Shown here: positions 47,771-57,120 of the stretch, in pieces
Layout: each line of letters opens with the position of its first letter
How positions within the stretch are numbered: position 1 is the first letter of the stretch
From: DASSKA01 sp963839365
Lineage (GTDB): Bacteria; Actinomycetota; Actinomycetes; Propionibacteriales; Nocardioidaceae
Reading direction: 5' to 3'
Length of the DNA stretch: 64,000 bases
Assembly: GCA_963839365.1 (NCBI GenBank)
Contig: CAWIUT010000001.1
Location: 1,240,001-1,304,000 of the forward strand
Program-made: the position numbers and the translations under genes
Notes under the pieces: model-generated
What the model was told of the DNA's origin: nothing
What the model saw: the letters and a program-made list of their open reading frames with translations, nothing else
The model's database searches: none

Positions 47771-50020
47771 TCAGATGTCGAGGAAGCGGACGTCTTTTGC
47801 GTTGCGCTGGATGAACGACCGGCGCTGCTCGACGTCCTCACCCATCAGCACCGAGAACATCTCGTCCGCCTGCGCGGCGTCCTCGAGCGTCACCTGGAGC
47901 AGCAGCCGGCTCTCGGGGTCCATCGTGGTGTCCCACAGCTCGTCGGCGTTCATCTCCCCGAGCCCCTTGTAGCGCTGGATGGCGTTGTCCTTCGGCAGCT
48001 TCTTGCCCGCCTGCTGACCGGACCGCACCAGCGCGTCCCGCTCGGCGTCGGAGTAGACGTACTCGTGGGCATGCGGCTTGTTCCACTTCAGCCGGTACAA
48101 CGGCGGCTGGGCCAGGTAGACGTAACCGTGCTCGATCAGCGGCTTCATGAACCGGAACAGCAGGGTCAGCAGCAGCGTGCGGATGTGGTGGCCGTCGACG
48201 TCGGCGTCGGCCATCATCACGATCTTGTGGTACCGAACCTTGTCGATGTCGAAGTCCTCGTGGATGCCGGTGCCGAGGGCGGAGATGATCGCCTGCACCT
48301 CGGTGTTGGCCAGCACCTTGTCGATGCGCGCCTTCTCGACGTTGAGGATCTTGCCGCGGATCGGCAGGATCGCCTGGATCCTCGGATCGCGGCCGCCCTT
48401 GGCCGACCCACCAGCCGAGTCACCCTCGACGATGAAGATCTCGCACTCCTCGGGATTCGTGGACTGGCAGTCCGACAACTTGCCGGGCAGCCCGCCACCG
48501 CCGAGCAGGCCCTTGCGGCCACGGGCCAGGTCGCGGGCCTTGCGGGCCGCGATCCGGGCGGAGGCCGCGGCCATCGCCTTGCGGACGATCTCCTTCCCCT
48601 CGGCCGGGTTCTGCTCCAGCCAGTCACCGAGCTGCTCGTTCACCACGCGCTGCACGAAGCCCTTGGCCTCGGTGTTGCCGAGCTTGGTCTTGGTCTGCCC
48701 CTCGAACTGGGGCTCCCCGAGCTTCATGGAGACGATCGCGGTCAGGCCCTCCCGGACGTCGTCCCCGGAGACCCGGTCCTCGCGCTTCTTGATCAGACCC
48801 CACTCCTCGCCCCAGTGGTTGACCAGGGAGGTAAGCGCGGCCCGGAAGCCCTCCTCGTGGGTGCCGCCCTCGTGGGTGTTGATGGTGTTGGCGAAGGTGT
48901 GCACCGACTCGGTGAAGGTGGTGTTCCACTGCATCGCCACCTCCAGGCTCATGCCCGCGCCGTTCATCTCGGCGGCGAAGTCGATGATGCTCGGGTGCGC
49001 ATGGTCCTTGCGCCGGTTGAGGTGGTCGACGTAGTCGACGAGGCCGCGGTCGAACTTGAACCGCTCGACGAGCGCCCGCGGCGCCCGCTCCCCGGTCTCC
49101 CCGCCGGTCTCGGCGACCTTGACGGCCTCCCCGGTGGCCAGCTCGGCCCCTTCCTCCTCCCCGGACGTCGCGGCGATCTCCTCCGCGATCCCCTCCGCGA
49201 TCCCCTCGGCCTGCTTGCGCTCGTCGCGGACGACGATCTCCAGGCCCTTGTTCAAGAAGGCGTACTCACGCAACCGCTGGATGATGGTCTCCCAGCTGTA
49301 CGTGGTGGTCTCGAAGATGTCCGGGCTGGGCCAGAACGTGATCGTGGTGCCCGTCTCGTCGGTGGCCTCGAGCTGCTCGAGCGGACCGCGCGGCTCGCCC
49401 ATGCTGAACGTCTGCCGCCAGTGGTGGCCACGGTTGCGCACATCGACCTGCAGTCGCGTGCTCAGCGCGTTGACCACCGAGACACCGACGCCGTGCAGGC
49501 CTCCGGAGACCTTGTAGCCACCGCCGCCGAACTTGCCGCCGGCGTGCAGCATGGTCAGGGCCATGGTGACGGCCGGGATGCCCTCGGTGGGGTGTACGTC
49601 GGTCGGGATGCCGCGGCCGTCGTCGGCCACCCGGACCCCGCCGTCGTCGAGCAGCGTCACATCGATGCGGGTGCAGTAGCCGGCCAGCGCCTCGTCGACC
49701 GAGTTGTCCACGACCTCCCACATCAGGTGGTGCAGGCCGCGTTCCCCGGTGGAGCCGATGTACATCCCCGGGCGCTTGCGGACCGCCTCGAGCCCCTCGA
49801 GGACCTGGATCGCCGAGGCGTCGTACTTGCCCTCCTCGACGGCGTGGCCCTGCCCGACCGGGGCGAGCCCGGCCGCCACCTCGGCCGGGGCCGGGCGCCC
49901 CCCGTCACCGGCAGCGAGGCCGTCCCCGGGGCTGTTCTCGGGGCTGTTCTCGGGCGCGATATCGGGGCTGAGGGGGTCGTTCGGGGAGGAGCCGGCGGGC
50001 ATCTCGTCTGCCACGTGCAA
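47771..50020 (-). CDS. gyrB: DNA gyrase subunit B
   Basis: 749 residues, longer than usual actinobacterial GyrB. Extra length comes from an N-terminal Pro/Gly-rich extension (about 1-60) and an acidic insert at about 270-315 (EGIAEGIAEEIAATSGEEEG) between the ATPase and transducer domains. The core is complete: GLEAVRKRPGMYIGST, the TOPRIM EGDSAGGSAKGGRD, and the C-terminal QRYKGLGEMNADELWDTTMD. It supplies the ATPase and Mg-binding site of gyrase. The true start could lie downstream, for example near the conserved YDASAIQVLEG. Confidence 0.96.
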   Translation of the reverse strand: MHVADEMPAGSSPNDPLSPDIAPENSPENSPGDGLAAGDGGRPAPAEVAAGLAPVGQGHAVEEGKYDASAIQVLEGLEAVRKRPGMYIGSTGERGLHHLMWEVVDNSVDEALAGYCTRIDVTLLDDGGVRVADDGRGIPTDVHPTEGIPAVTMALTMLHAGGKFGGGGYKVSGGLHGVGVSVVNALSTRLQVDVRNRGHHWRQTFSMGEPRGPLEQLEATDETGTTITFWPSPDIFETTTYSWETIIQRLREYAFLNKGLEIVVRDERKQAEGIAEGIAEEIAATSGEEEGAELATGEAVKVAETGGETGERAPRALVERFKFDRGLVDYVDHLNRRKDHAHPSIIDFAAEMNGAGMSLEVAMQWNTTFTESVHTFANTINTHEGGTHEEGFRAALTSLVNHWGEEWGLIKKREDRVSGDDVREGLTAIVSMKLGEPQFEGQTKTKLGNTEAKGFVQRVVNEQLGDWLEQNPAEGKEIVRKAMAAASARIAARKARDLARGRKGLLGGGGLPGKLSDCQSTNPEECEIFIVEGDSAGGSAKGGRDPRIQAILPIRGKILNVEKARIDKVLANTEVQAIISALGTGIHEDFDIDKVRYHKIVMMADADVDGHHIRTLLLTLLFRFMKPLIEHGYVYLAQPPLYRLKWNKPHAHEYVYSDAERDALVRSGQQAGKKLPKDNAIQRYKGLGEMNADELWDTTMDPESRLLLQVTLEDAAQADEMFSVLMGEDVEQRRSFIQRNAKDVRFLDI

Positions 50021-50367
50021 CCTTCTTCTGCTTCAAGCGCCATCCACCTGACATGGCCCCCGTCGGAAGGGCGGCGAACGGCTGCTGACATGACGAGGGC
50101 CGGTCCCGGACCGCGACACCGGCCGGCGAGCCGGCAGTGCCTGACGTTCAGCGAGTCCATCGAACGGGGGATCGACCCAGGTCCAGTGTACCCCGTGACG
50201 CCCCGATTTCGAGGTACCCGCCCACAGAAACGGTGGGGTCCCGGCTGCAGGAAGGTCGATTGTGGGCCTCACAGGGCGGTCAGGAGCCGCGATCGGGGGA
50301 GGCTTCTAGTCCCCATACCGGCGCGGCCGCTGAGACCAGCCCTCCGGTGGGCTCCTCGCGGCGCGTG
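50021..50367 (-). promoter_or_regulatory. gyrB upstream region with candidate promoter
   Basis: About 350 bp without a gene, upstream of gyrB and downstream of the DUF721 gene. On the minus strand TACACT (50190-50185) could be a -10 element with TCGAAA (50212-50207) 16 bp upstream. The match is moderate. Gyrase genes often have supercoiling-sensitive promoters, but no such feature can be judged by eye. Confidence 0.35.
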
Positions 50368-50973
50368 CTAGCCGTAAGTGTCGCGGGGACCGCGGCCGTC
50401 CCGCACCGACCGGGGCCCGTGCTTCCAGGTCGGGCCCGACGGGCCGCGCACGTCGATCACGGTGACCGTGCCGTCACCGAGCTCCTCGTTGAGCCGCCGG
50501 ACCACCGTGCCGGCGAGCAACCGCACCTGGGTCGCCCAGGCGGTGGAGTCGGTGCGCACGGTCAACCGGCCGTCGGCGAACGCCTCGGGGGTGCAGTGCC
50601 CGGCCACCTCACGGCCGACGATCCGCTCCCAGTGCGCGAACACCCCGTGCACCCGCACCTCCGTGCCCCAGCCCTGGTCGGAGATCAGCCTGCCGATGGT
50701 GGTGTCGAGCAGCTGCGGGTCGCGGTCGTCCGGGTGCGCCCCGGAGGACCGCGGCGGTCTGGGTCGGTTGCCCCGACCGGTGCGCCGGCGTGGCCGGCTC
50801 CGCGCCGCCCCGGCAAGCGAACGGGCGATCGCGCGGGCGAGGTCGAGCCCGGCCTCGTCGTGCCCAGCCCGGTCCGGCCCGGCCTGATCCGGCCCGGCCT
50901 GATCCGGCTCCGTCTCCTCCGGCCCCGCTGCCCGTTCCGGTCCGTGCGGCGCCGGCTCGTCGTCCTCAGGCAC
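50368..50973 (-). CDS. DUF721/DciA-like protein
   Basis: 201 residues. The C-terminal half (about 95-185) is the DUF721 domain: LISDQGWGTEVRVHGVFAHW, EIVGREVAGHCTPEAFADG and LTVRTDSTAWATQVRLLAG. The N-terminal half is Asp/Pro/Arg-rich linker. DUF721 proteins include the DciA helicase-loading factors, which fits the location between recF and gyrB. It overlaps the recF stop by 8 bp, so the two are coupled. Confidence 0.88.
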   Translation of the reverse strand: MPEDDEPAPHGPERAAGPEETEPDQAGPDQAGPDRAGHDEAGLDLARAIARSLAGAARSRPRRRTGRGNRPRPPRSSGAHPDDRDPQLLDTTIGRLISDQGWGTEVRVHGVFAHWERIVGREVAGHCTPEAFADGRLTVRTDSTAWATQVRLLAGTVVRRLNEELGDGTVTVIDVRGPSGPTWKHGPRSVRDGRGPRDTYG

Positions 50974-52126
50974 GGGTCACCTCCCCCTCGTTCACCTCGA
51001 ACCGGCTGCCGTCGAGCAGCGTGGGCACGTCCGCGGGCACCGCAGCCGTCACGAGCACCTGCTCGGCGTCGGCCACCAGCTCGGCGAGCCGCTCCCGGCG
51101 GTCCACGTCCAGCTCCGCGAACACGTCGTCGAGGATCAGGATCGGGTCGTCGCCACCGGCCCGCAACAGGTCGTAGGAGGCCAACCGCAGGGCCAGGGCG
51201 AACGACCAGGACTCGCCGTGGCTGGCGTAGCCGCGCACCGGCAGCTCACCGAGGCTCAGCACGAGCTCGTCGCGGTGCGGTCCGACCAGAGTCACGCCGC
51301 GCTCCAGCTCCTCGGCGCGGCGGCGCTCCAGCTCGGCGAGCAGCGCCTGGGCCAGGTCGTTGCGGTCCGGGCCGGCTCCCTCGCCGTCGACCAGCTCGGG
51401 GGGCAGCTCGAAGCTGGGCCGGTACTGGATGGCCGCCTCGGCGTTGCGCGCCTCACGGGCCACCGCGGCGTACGCCTTGGCCACCAGCGGCCGCAGCTGG
51501 TGCACGAGCCTGATGCGGGCGGCGAGCAGCTCGGCGCCGGTGCGCGCCAGGTGGGCGTCCCAGACCCCGAGGGTGGCCACCGCGGACTCGAGCCTGGCGG
51601 TGCGGGAGCCCCCGGTGGCCCGCGCCGACTTGAGCAGGGTGTTGCGCTGCTTGAGCACCCGCTCGTAGTCCGAGCGGACACCGGCGAAGCGGGGAGCGCG
51701 CAAGGTGAGCAGGTCGTCGAGGAAGCGGCGTCGCTCGCCGGGGTCGCCCTTCACCAGGGCGAGGTCCTCGGGAGAGAAGAGCACGGTGCGCACCATGCCC
51801 AGCATCTCGCGGGCCCTGGGCAGCGGGGACCGGTTCACCCGGGCCCGGTTCGACCGGCCGGGGTTGATCTCCACCTCCAGCAGAGCGGTCCGGCCGTCGC
51901 GCACCACGGCGGCCCGCACCACCGCCTGGTCGGCGCCGTGGCGCACCAGTGCAGCGTCACCGGCCACCCGGTGCGATGCGAGGCGGGCGATGTAGTCGAT
52001 CGCCTCGACGAGGTTGGTCTTGCCCTGACCGTTGCTGCCGACGAAGGAGGTCACGCCCGGCTCAAGCGCGACCTCGGCGGCCGGGTAGGACCGGAAGTCG
52101 TGCAGGGAGAGGTGGCTGGCGTGCAC
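50966..52126 (-). CDS. recF: DNA replication and repair protein RecF
   Basis: 386 residues from GTG 52126 (VHASHLSLHDFRSYPAAEVA). Walker A is GSNGQGKTNLVEAI and Walker B is LILDDVFAELD; the ABC signature region is YASHGESWSFALALRLASY. RecF is an SMC-like ATPase that loads RecA at gaps via RecOR. The upstream open frame continues to 52276, but the conserved start is the GTG. Confidence 0.95.
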   Translation of the reverse strand: MHASHLSLHDFRSYPAAEVALEPGVTSFVGSNGQGKTNLVEAIDYIARLASHRVAGDAALVRHGADQAVVRAAVVRDGRTALLEVEINPGRSNRARVNRSPLPRAREMLGMVRTVLFSPEDLALVKGDPGERRRFLDDLLTLRAPRFAGVRSDYERVLKQRNTLLKSARATGGSRTARLESAVATLGVWDAHLARTGAELLAARIRLVHQLRPLVAKAYAAVAREARNAEAAIQYRPSFELPPELVDGEGAGPDRNDLAQALLAELERRRAEELERGVTLVGPHRDELVLSLGELPVRGYASHGESWSFALALRLASYDLLRAGGDDPILILDDVFAELDVDRRERLAELVADAEQVLVTAAVPADVPTLLDGSRFEVNEGEVTRA

Positions 52127-52196
52127 GCCGTGGTCTGCCTCGCTCTCGGTGAAGGGGGCTGGTGATGGTCGACCGGGGTGGTCGACCGGACGGATC

Positions 52197-53108
52197 TCAG
52201 CCTTCGGTGTCGGCGGTGGTCGGCGGTGCGGCGGTGTGCATCGCGTGCCCGCCGAACTGGTTGCGCATCGCGGCAACCGCCTTCATCGCCGGGCTGTCCT
52301 TCTGTCGGGACGCGAACCGGGCGAACAGCGCAGCGGTGATCGCCGGCATGGGCACCGCGTTGTCGATGGCCGCCTGCACGGTCCATCGGCCCTCGCCGGA
52401 GTCCTCCGCATAGCCCTCGATCCCGGCCAGGCCCGGGTCGTCGTCCATGGCGGCCACCAGCAGGTCGAGCAGCCAGGAGCGGATCACCGTGCCCTCCCGC
52501 CAGGAGCGGAACACCTCGGTGACGCTGTCGACCTCGTCGATGGCGGACAGCAGCTCGAAGCCTTCGGCGTAGGCCTGCATCACGGCGTACTCGATGCCGT
52601 TGTGCACCATCTTCGAGAAATGCCCTGCGCCGACCTTGCCGGCGTGCACCCAGCCGAAGTCGCCCTCTGGCTTGAGCGCGTCGAAGATGGGCTGCACCCG
52701 CTCGACGTACTTCTTCTCACCGCCGGCCATCAGCGCATAGCCGTTCTCCAGCCCCCACACCCCGCCGGAGACGCCACAGTCGATGAAGCCGATGCCGCGC
52801 TCGGCGAGCTCGGCGCCGTGCACCTGGTCGTCGGTCCACCGCGAGTTGCCGCCGTCGATGATGACGTCGTCCTCCGACAGCAGCGCTGCGAGGTCGTGGA
52901 TGGTCTGCCGGGTCACCTCACCGGCGGGCACCATCACCCACACCACCCGGGGAGCAGGAAGCTGGTCCACCATGGCCTGCAGGCTGTCCACGTCGCTGAC
53001 CTCGGGATTCCGGTCGTAGCCGACGACGGTGTGGCCGGCGCGGCGCAGCCGCTCGCGCATGTTGCCGCCCATCTTGCCCAGGCCGACCAGACCCAGCTGC
53101 ATTTCCAT
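52197..53108 (-). CDS. gnd: 6-phosphogluconate dehydrogenase, short (GndA/YqeC-type)
   Basis: 303 residues. The N-terminal NAD(P)-binding motif is LGLVGLGKMGGNM, with DCGVSGGVWGLENGYALMAG and the substrate-site KMVHNGIEYAVMQAYAEG. The short form lacks the long C-terminal domain of the E. coli enzyme and often prefers NAD+. It converts 6-phosphogluconate to ribulose 5-phosphate and CO2. A position between dnaN and recF is typical of several actinobacterial families. Confidence 0.93.
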   Translation of the reverse strand: MEMQLGLVGLGKMGGNMRERLRRAGHTVVGYDRNPEVSDVDSLQAMVDQLPAPRVVWVMVPAGEVTRQTIHDLAALLSEDDVIIDGGNSRWTDDQVHGAELAERGIGFIDCGVSGGVWGLENGYALMAGGEKKYVERVQPIFDALKPEGDFGWVHAGKVGAGHFSKMVHNGIEYAVMQAYAEGFELLSAIDEVDSVTEVFRSWREGTVIRSWLLDLLVAAMDDDPGLAGIEGYAEDSGEGRWTVQAAIDNAVPMPAITAALFARFASRQKDSPAMKAVAAMRNQFGGHAMHTAAPPTTADTEG

Positions 53109-53189
53109 GTGGGTTCCTTCCGCGGTGCCGTTGCTCTGCCCGGCCAGGCTATCCCGTGCCCGGCGAGCAGACCGGGACGGTCGGTCCGG

Positions 53190-54350
53190 TCAGGACAGCA
53201 GGCGGCGGGGCATGAGCAGGTAGCGGAAGTCGGTCTCGGCCTCGTCGTCGAGGGAGGGCACGCCGGTGATCACCGTGGGCTTGGACGCCTGCGTGAACGC
53301 CAGCTCGACGACCGGGGCTTCGATCGCGCCCAGACCGTCGAGCAGGAACTGCGGATTGAACCCGGTGGTGATGTCCTCGCCCTTGACGCTGGCCTCGAGG
53401 GACTCCGAGGCCTGGGCCTCGTCCCCGCTGCCCGCGTCCAGGGTCAGCACGCCGTCGGAGAAGGCGAGCTGTACGGCGGTGTTGCGCTCGGCCACCAGGG
53501 AGACGCGCTTGACCGACTCGACCAGCGCGGCGCGGTCCACCCGCGCCACGGTGAGGTGCTCGGAAGGGAACAGGCTGCGCACCTTGGGGAACTCGCCGTC
53601 CAGGAGCCGGGTGGTGGTGCGCCGGTAGCCGCCGCCGGAGGCGCCCTCGAAGCCGATGATGCCGTCGCCGGCTCCGGAGGCGGACAACGCGATGGTCACC
53701 TCGCTGCCGGAGGTCAGCGACTTGGCGGTGTCCGCGAGCACGCGGGCCGGGACGAGCGCGGCCACGGAGGCGTCGGAAGTCCGCGGCGACCACTCCAGCT
53801 CCCGGTGACTGAGCCGGAACCGGTCGGTGGCCAGCAGCGAGATGGTGGACCCCTCGATCTCGATGCGCACACCGGTGAGCACCGGCAACATGTCGTCGCG
53901 TCCGGCGGCGGTGACCGCCTGGGCGACGGCGTGGGCGAACAGCTCGCTGCTCGCCGAGCCGCTGGCGGCCGGCATCTCCGGCAGGGACGGGTACTCCTCG
54001 ACGGGCAGCGTCTGCAGGCTGAACCGGGCCGACCCGCAGGTCAAGGACACCTTCGCGCCGTCGATGGCCATCTCCACCGGCTTGTTGGGCAGGCTCCGGC
54101 AGATGTCGGCCAGCAGTCGCCCGGAGACCAGCGCACGGCCCTCGTCGGAGACGTCCGCGGGGATGGTCGCCCGTGCGGAGGTCTCGTAGTCGAACGTCGA
54201 CAGCACCAGCCCCTCGGCCCCGGCTCCCGCCTCCTGGCTGGTCTCGATGAGCAGGCCGGCGAGGACGGGCGCGCTCGGCCGCACCGGAAGGTTGCGGGCA
54301 GCCCACGCGACGGCATCGGCAAGTACGTCGCGCTCGACGCGGAACTTCAC
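53190..54350 (-). CDS. dnaN: DNA polymerase III beta sliding clamp
   Basis: 386 residues in three clamp domains. Features are VERDVLADAVAWAARNLPVR at the start, LATDRFRLSHRELEW in the second domain and DFRYLLMPRRLLS at the C-terminus (the usual ending PMR/PRRL). The dimeric ring tethers the polymerase to DNA. It is separated from dnaA by a 460-bp region rich in DnaA boxes. Confidence 0.97.
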   Translation of the reverse strand: MKFRVERDVLADAVAWAARNLPVRPSAPVLAGLLIETSQEAGAGAEGLVLSTFDYETSARATIPADVSDEGRALVSGRLLADICRSLPNKPVEMAIDGAKVSLTCGSARFSLQTLPVEEYPSLPEMPAASGSASSELFAHAVAQAVTAAGRDDMLPVLTGVRIEIEGSTISLLATDRFRLSHRELEWSPRTSDASVAALVPARVLADTAKSLTSGSEVTIALSASGAGDGIIGFEGASGGGYRRTTTRLLDGEFPKVRSLFPSEHLTVARVDRAALVESVKRVSLVAERNTAVQLAFSDGVLTLDAGSGDEAQASESLEASVKGEDITTGFNPQFLLDGLGAIEAPVVELAFTQASKPTVITGVPSLDDEAETDFRYLLMPRRLLS

Positions 54351-54810
54351 TGGTCTTCGCCTCCTGGGACGTCTACTGCTGCGTCATGCACCGGGGTGTG
54401 AATCCTGCCATGAGCCAGGCCCGCACGGGAGCGGGAGTGCGGATCTTGTCGTTCACCGCTCGTTGCGGTCGCCGGCCGGGTTGGCGGTTGGGGGCGGGCG
54501 AACCCACCGGATCGGGTCGTTGTCCCCAGGAAGGGGTCCGCAGTGAAGTTCACTGGTCGGTCGGACATATCAGGACTCAACGTGGTCGTAGCGTCCGTGG
54601 AAACTGTGGACAACTCTCGTTCGCGCAGGTCAGCGATGGTTTGGCTGTGCCCAACGGGTGTGCAGCGGGGGGTCGCCGGCCGTGGGCGGTTGTGGTCGGA
54701 ACGAGGGTCGTCCCTCTGCTGTCCACAGTTGTCCACAGCCCGTGCACGGGTGAACGACAAGGTTCCCCAGCTCGCTCCCCAAGCCGGCCGGCGGTGCGGG
54801 GGCCCGGGGG
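54351..54810. other. oriC: oriC region between dnaN and dnaA
   Basis: About 460 bp without genes. DnaA boxes of the actinobacterial TTGTCCACA form lie at 54729-54737 (exact), 54605-54613 (exact, inverse strand) and 54719-54727 (one mismatch), with a weaker TTGTCCCCA at 54520-54528. The dnaA-dnaN gap is the usual actinobacterial origin. Further boxes lie upstream of dnaA. The unwinding region is not obvious. Confidence 0.75.
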
Positions 54811-56406
54811 TCACGGCTGGCGGGCCTGCTGCTTGATCCGGTTGGTCAGCTCGGTGACCTGGTTGTAGACCGATCGGCGCTCGGCGAGCAGCTGGCGGAT
54901 CTTCTTGTCCGCGTGCATCACCGTGGTGTGGTCGCGACCGCCGAACTGCTGGCCGATCTTGGGCAGGGAGAGGTCGGTGAGCTCGCGGCACAGGTACATC
55001 GCGATCTGGCGACCGGTGACCAGCACGCGGCTGCGGCTGGACCCGCACAGGTCGTCGATCGACAGCCCGAAGTAGGCGGCGGTCTGCGCGATGATCAGCG
55101 CTGCGGTGATCTCGGGCTCGCCGCCCTCGGGGATCAGGTCCTTCAGCACGATCTCGGTCAGGGTCAGGTCCACCGGCTGCCGGTTGAGGCTGGCGAACGC
55201 GGTGACCCTGATCAGGGCGCCCTCGAGCTCGCGGATGTTGGTCTGGATCTTGCTGGCGATGAACTCGAGCACGTCGGCGGGGGCGGTCATCCGCTCGGTG
55301 GCCGCCTTCTTGCGGAGGATGGCGATCCGCGTCTCGAGGTCGGGGGGCTGCACGTCGGTGATCAGGCCCCACTCGAACCGGTTGCGCAGCCGGTCCTCGA
55401 GCGCCTCGAGCCGCTTGGGAGCCCGGTCGGAGGAGATCACGATCTGCTTGTTCGCGTTGTGCAGCGTGTTGAACGTGTGGAAGAACTCCTCCTGGGTCTG
55501 GATCTTGCCCTCGAGGAACTGGATGTCGTCGATCAGGAGCACGTCGACGTCGCGGTAGCGCCGCTGGAACGTCGCGGTCTTGTCGTCGCGGATCGCGTTG
55601 ATGAACTCGTTGGTGAACTCCTCGCTGGACACGTAGCGCACCCGGGCGCCGTTGAAGAGGCTGCGCACATAGTGCCCGATGGCGTGCAGCAGGTGCGTCT
55701 TGCCGAGTCCGGAGTCTCCGTAGATGAGCAACGGGTTGTAGGCCTTGCCGGGCGCCTCGGCGACGGCGACGGCGGCGGCGTGCGCGAACCGGTTCGAAGA
55801 GCCGATCACGAAGGTTTCGAAGACGTACTTCGGGTTCAGCCGGGTCTCGATCGCGTTGCCGGCGGCACCGGCCCGCGCCGGGCCGGTGGCCGACTCACCC
55901 GGAGGCAGTGGCGTCGGCACATCCAGTGGATTAGTCGACAAACCGATATATGGATTTATCGGCGGTGGTGAGGACCTGTCTTCGTCGTCCGGTCGTGGGG
56001 TTGTCGGGTAGGCCTCCGGGTGGCGCGGCGGCGGCGGAGCCGTCTCCAGCTCGGGGTCGACCGTGACGGCGATGCGCACCTTCGCCCCGAAGGCCTCGCC
56101 GAGCGCGTCCTCGAGGCGGGTGCGCAGCCGGCCCTCGAGCTGGTTGCGGGTGAACTCGTCGGCGACGGCCACGATCGCGGTGCTCTCGTGCAGGGTGACC
56201 GGTCGGCTGGCTGCGAGCCAGGCCCGCTGGTTCGGCGGGAGGTCGTCGACGAGGGCGGCCCAGACGTCCTTCAGCTCCGGTGCCCCGGGCTGCTGACCCC
56301 GGTTCCCAGCGCTGGTCCCGGCGGCGCCCCTCGCGACGTGGGCAGCCGATTCAGGCCAACGACCACCTGACGGGCCGGCACAGGTCGAGTCGTCCGAGTC
56401 CTCCAT
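54811..56406 (-). CDS. dnaA: Chromosomal replication initiator DnaA
   Basis: 531 residues from ATG 56406 (MEDSDDS), the best start before the conserved domain I (WAALVDDLPPNQRAWLAASR). Domain II is a variable Pro-rich linker and contains an oddly AT-rich stretch. Domain III has Walker A GDSGLGKTHLLHAIG and Walker B DVLLIDDIQFL. Domain IV holds the DNA-binding helix with GGRDHTTVMHADKKI. It binds TTGTCCACA boxes in oriC and in its own promoter region and starts replication. Confidence 0.97.
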   Translation of the reverse strand: MEDSDDSTCAGPSGGRWPESAAHVARGAAGTSAGNRGQQPGAPELKDVWAALVDDLPPNQRAWLAASRPVTLHESTAIVAVADEFTRNQLEGRLRTRLEDALGEAFGAKVRIAVTVDPELETAPPPPRHPEAYPTTPRPDDEDRSSPPPINPYIGLSTNPLDVPTPLPPGESATGPARAGAAGNAIETRLNPKYVFETFVIGSSNRFAHAAAVAVAEAPGKAYNPLLIYGDSGLGKTHLLHAIGHYVRSLFNGARVRYVSSEEFTNEFINAIRDDKTATFQRRYRDVDVLLIDDIQFLEGKIQTQEEFFHTFNTLHNANKQIVISSDRAPKRLEALEDRLRNRFEWGLITDVQPPDLETRIAILRKKAATERMTAPADVLEFIASKIQTNIRELEGALIRVTAFASLNRQPVDLTLTEIVLKDLIPEGGEPEITAALIIAQTAAYFGLSIDDLCGSSRSRVLVTGRQIAMYLCRELTDLSLPKIGQQFGGRDHTTVMHADKKIRQLLAERRSVYNQVTELTNRIKQQARQP

Positions 56407-56967
56407 GCGGGTATCTCCCACCCTCCTGGTCCTGCCCAGCCCCCGTCGGTTCCCGGGCCTGACCGCCCCGCTGCCGACGGGTCCCGAGGCCGGACCGAGC
56501 CGGTCGCCGGGTGCTCGCCGGGCAGCGTGGTGGGTCATCGGGTGGCGCTGGGAAGCGGTCCACACGTTTGTCCACAGCTTGTGCATCGACCCCCGGACCG
56601 AGATTCAGGGGGTCTCCGAGAGCGCGAGAGGCGCGGGGAATCTCGGACTGCCGAACGCTAACAAGCACCGCACCTGTGGAGCAAGCGGTTGTCCACAGGC
56701 TGCCAGGGGCCGTCCACAGTTTGACCCTCTGCTGGGCCACCGCGTACCGTAAGGCGGTCGGACCGGCCGACCGGTGTCGCATGTCCACGGGCCAATGGCG
56801 CCACCCTCGGCCTTCCCGGCCGTGCGGACGGCGTTGGTCCGCGGGTGGGCGGTGCCTGCCGAGTGGATCTGCCGAGGGCCTCAGGGCCCGCGGCACCAGG
56901 TGATGCTCGGCCGCTGTTCGCCGCCGGTCCGCAATCCTGGCCACACCCTCGACACCGGAGATGAGTC
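56407..56967. promoter_or_regulatory. dnaA-rpmH divergent regulatory region
   Basis: About 560 bp between divergent dnaA and rpmH. DnaA boxes occur at 56568-56576 and 56689-56697 (both exact TTGTCCACA) and a weaker one at 56710-56718 (CCGTCCACA). They suggest autoregulation of dnaA and a possible second part of the origin. No clear -10/-35 pair is seen. Confidence 0.65.
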
Positions 56968-57105
56968 GTGAGCAAGCGTACGTTCCAGCCGAACAACCGT
57001 CGTCGTCACAAGACGCACGGTTTCCGTCTGCGGATGCGCACCCGCGCCGGGCGGGGGATCCTGTCGGCCCGGCGCCGCAAGGGCCGCGCCCGGTTGGCGG
57101 CCTGA
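56968..57105 (+). CDS. rpmH: Large ribosomal subunit protein bL34
   Basis: 45 residues from GTG 56968 with GGAG upstream. It reads SKRTFQPNNRRRHKTHGFRL then RMRTRAGRGILSARRRKGRA, the full bL34 sequence. Sixteen bases separate it from rnpA. It is the first gene of the rightward origin operon. Confidence 0.97.
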   Translation: MSKRTFQPNNRRRHKTHGFRLRMRTRAGRGILSARRRKGRARLAA

Positions 57106-57120
57106 GCGCTTCCCGTTCCG

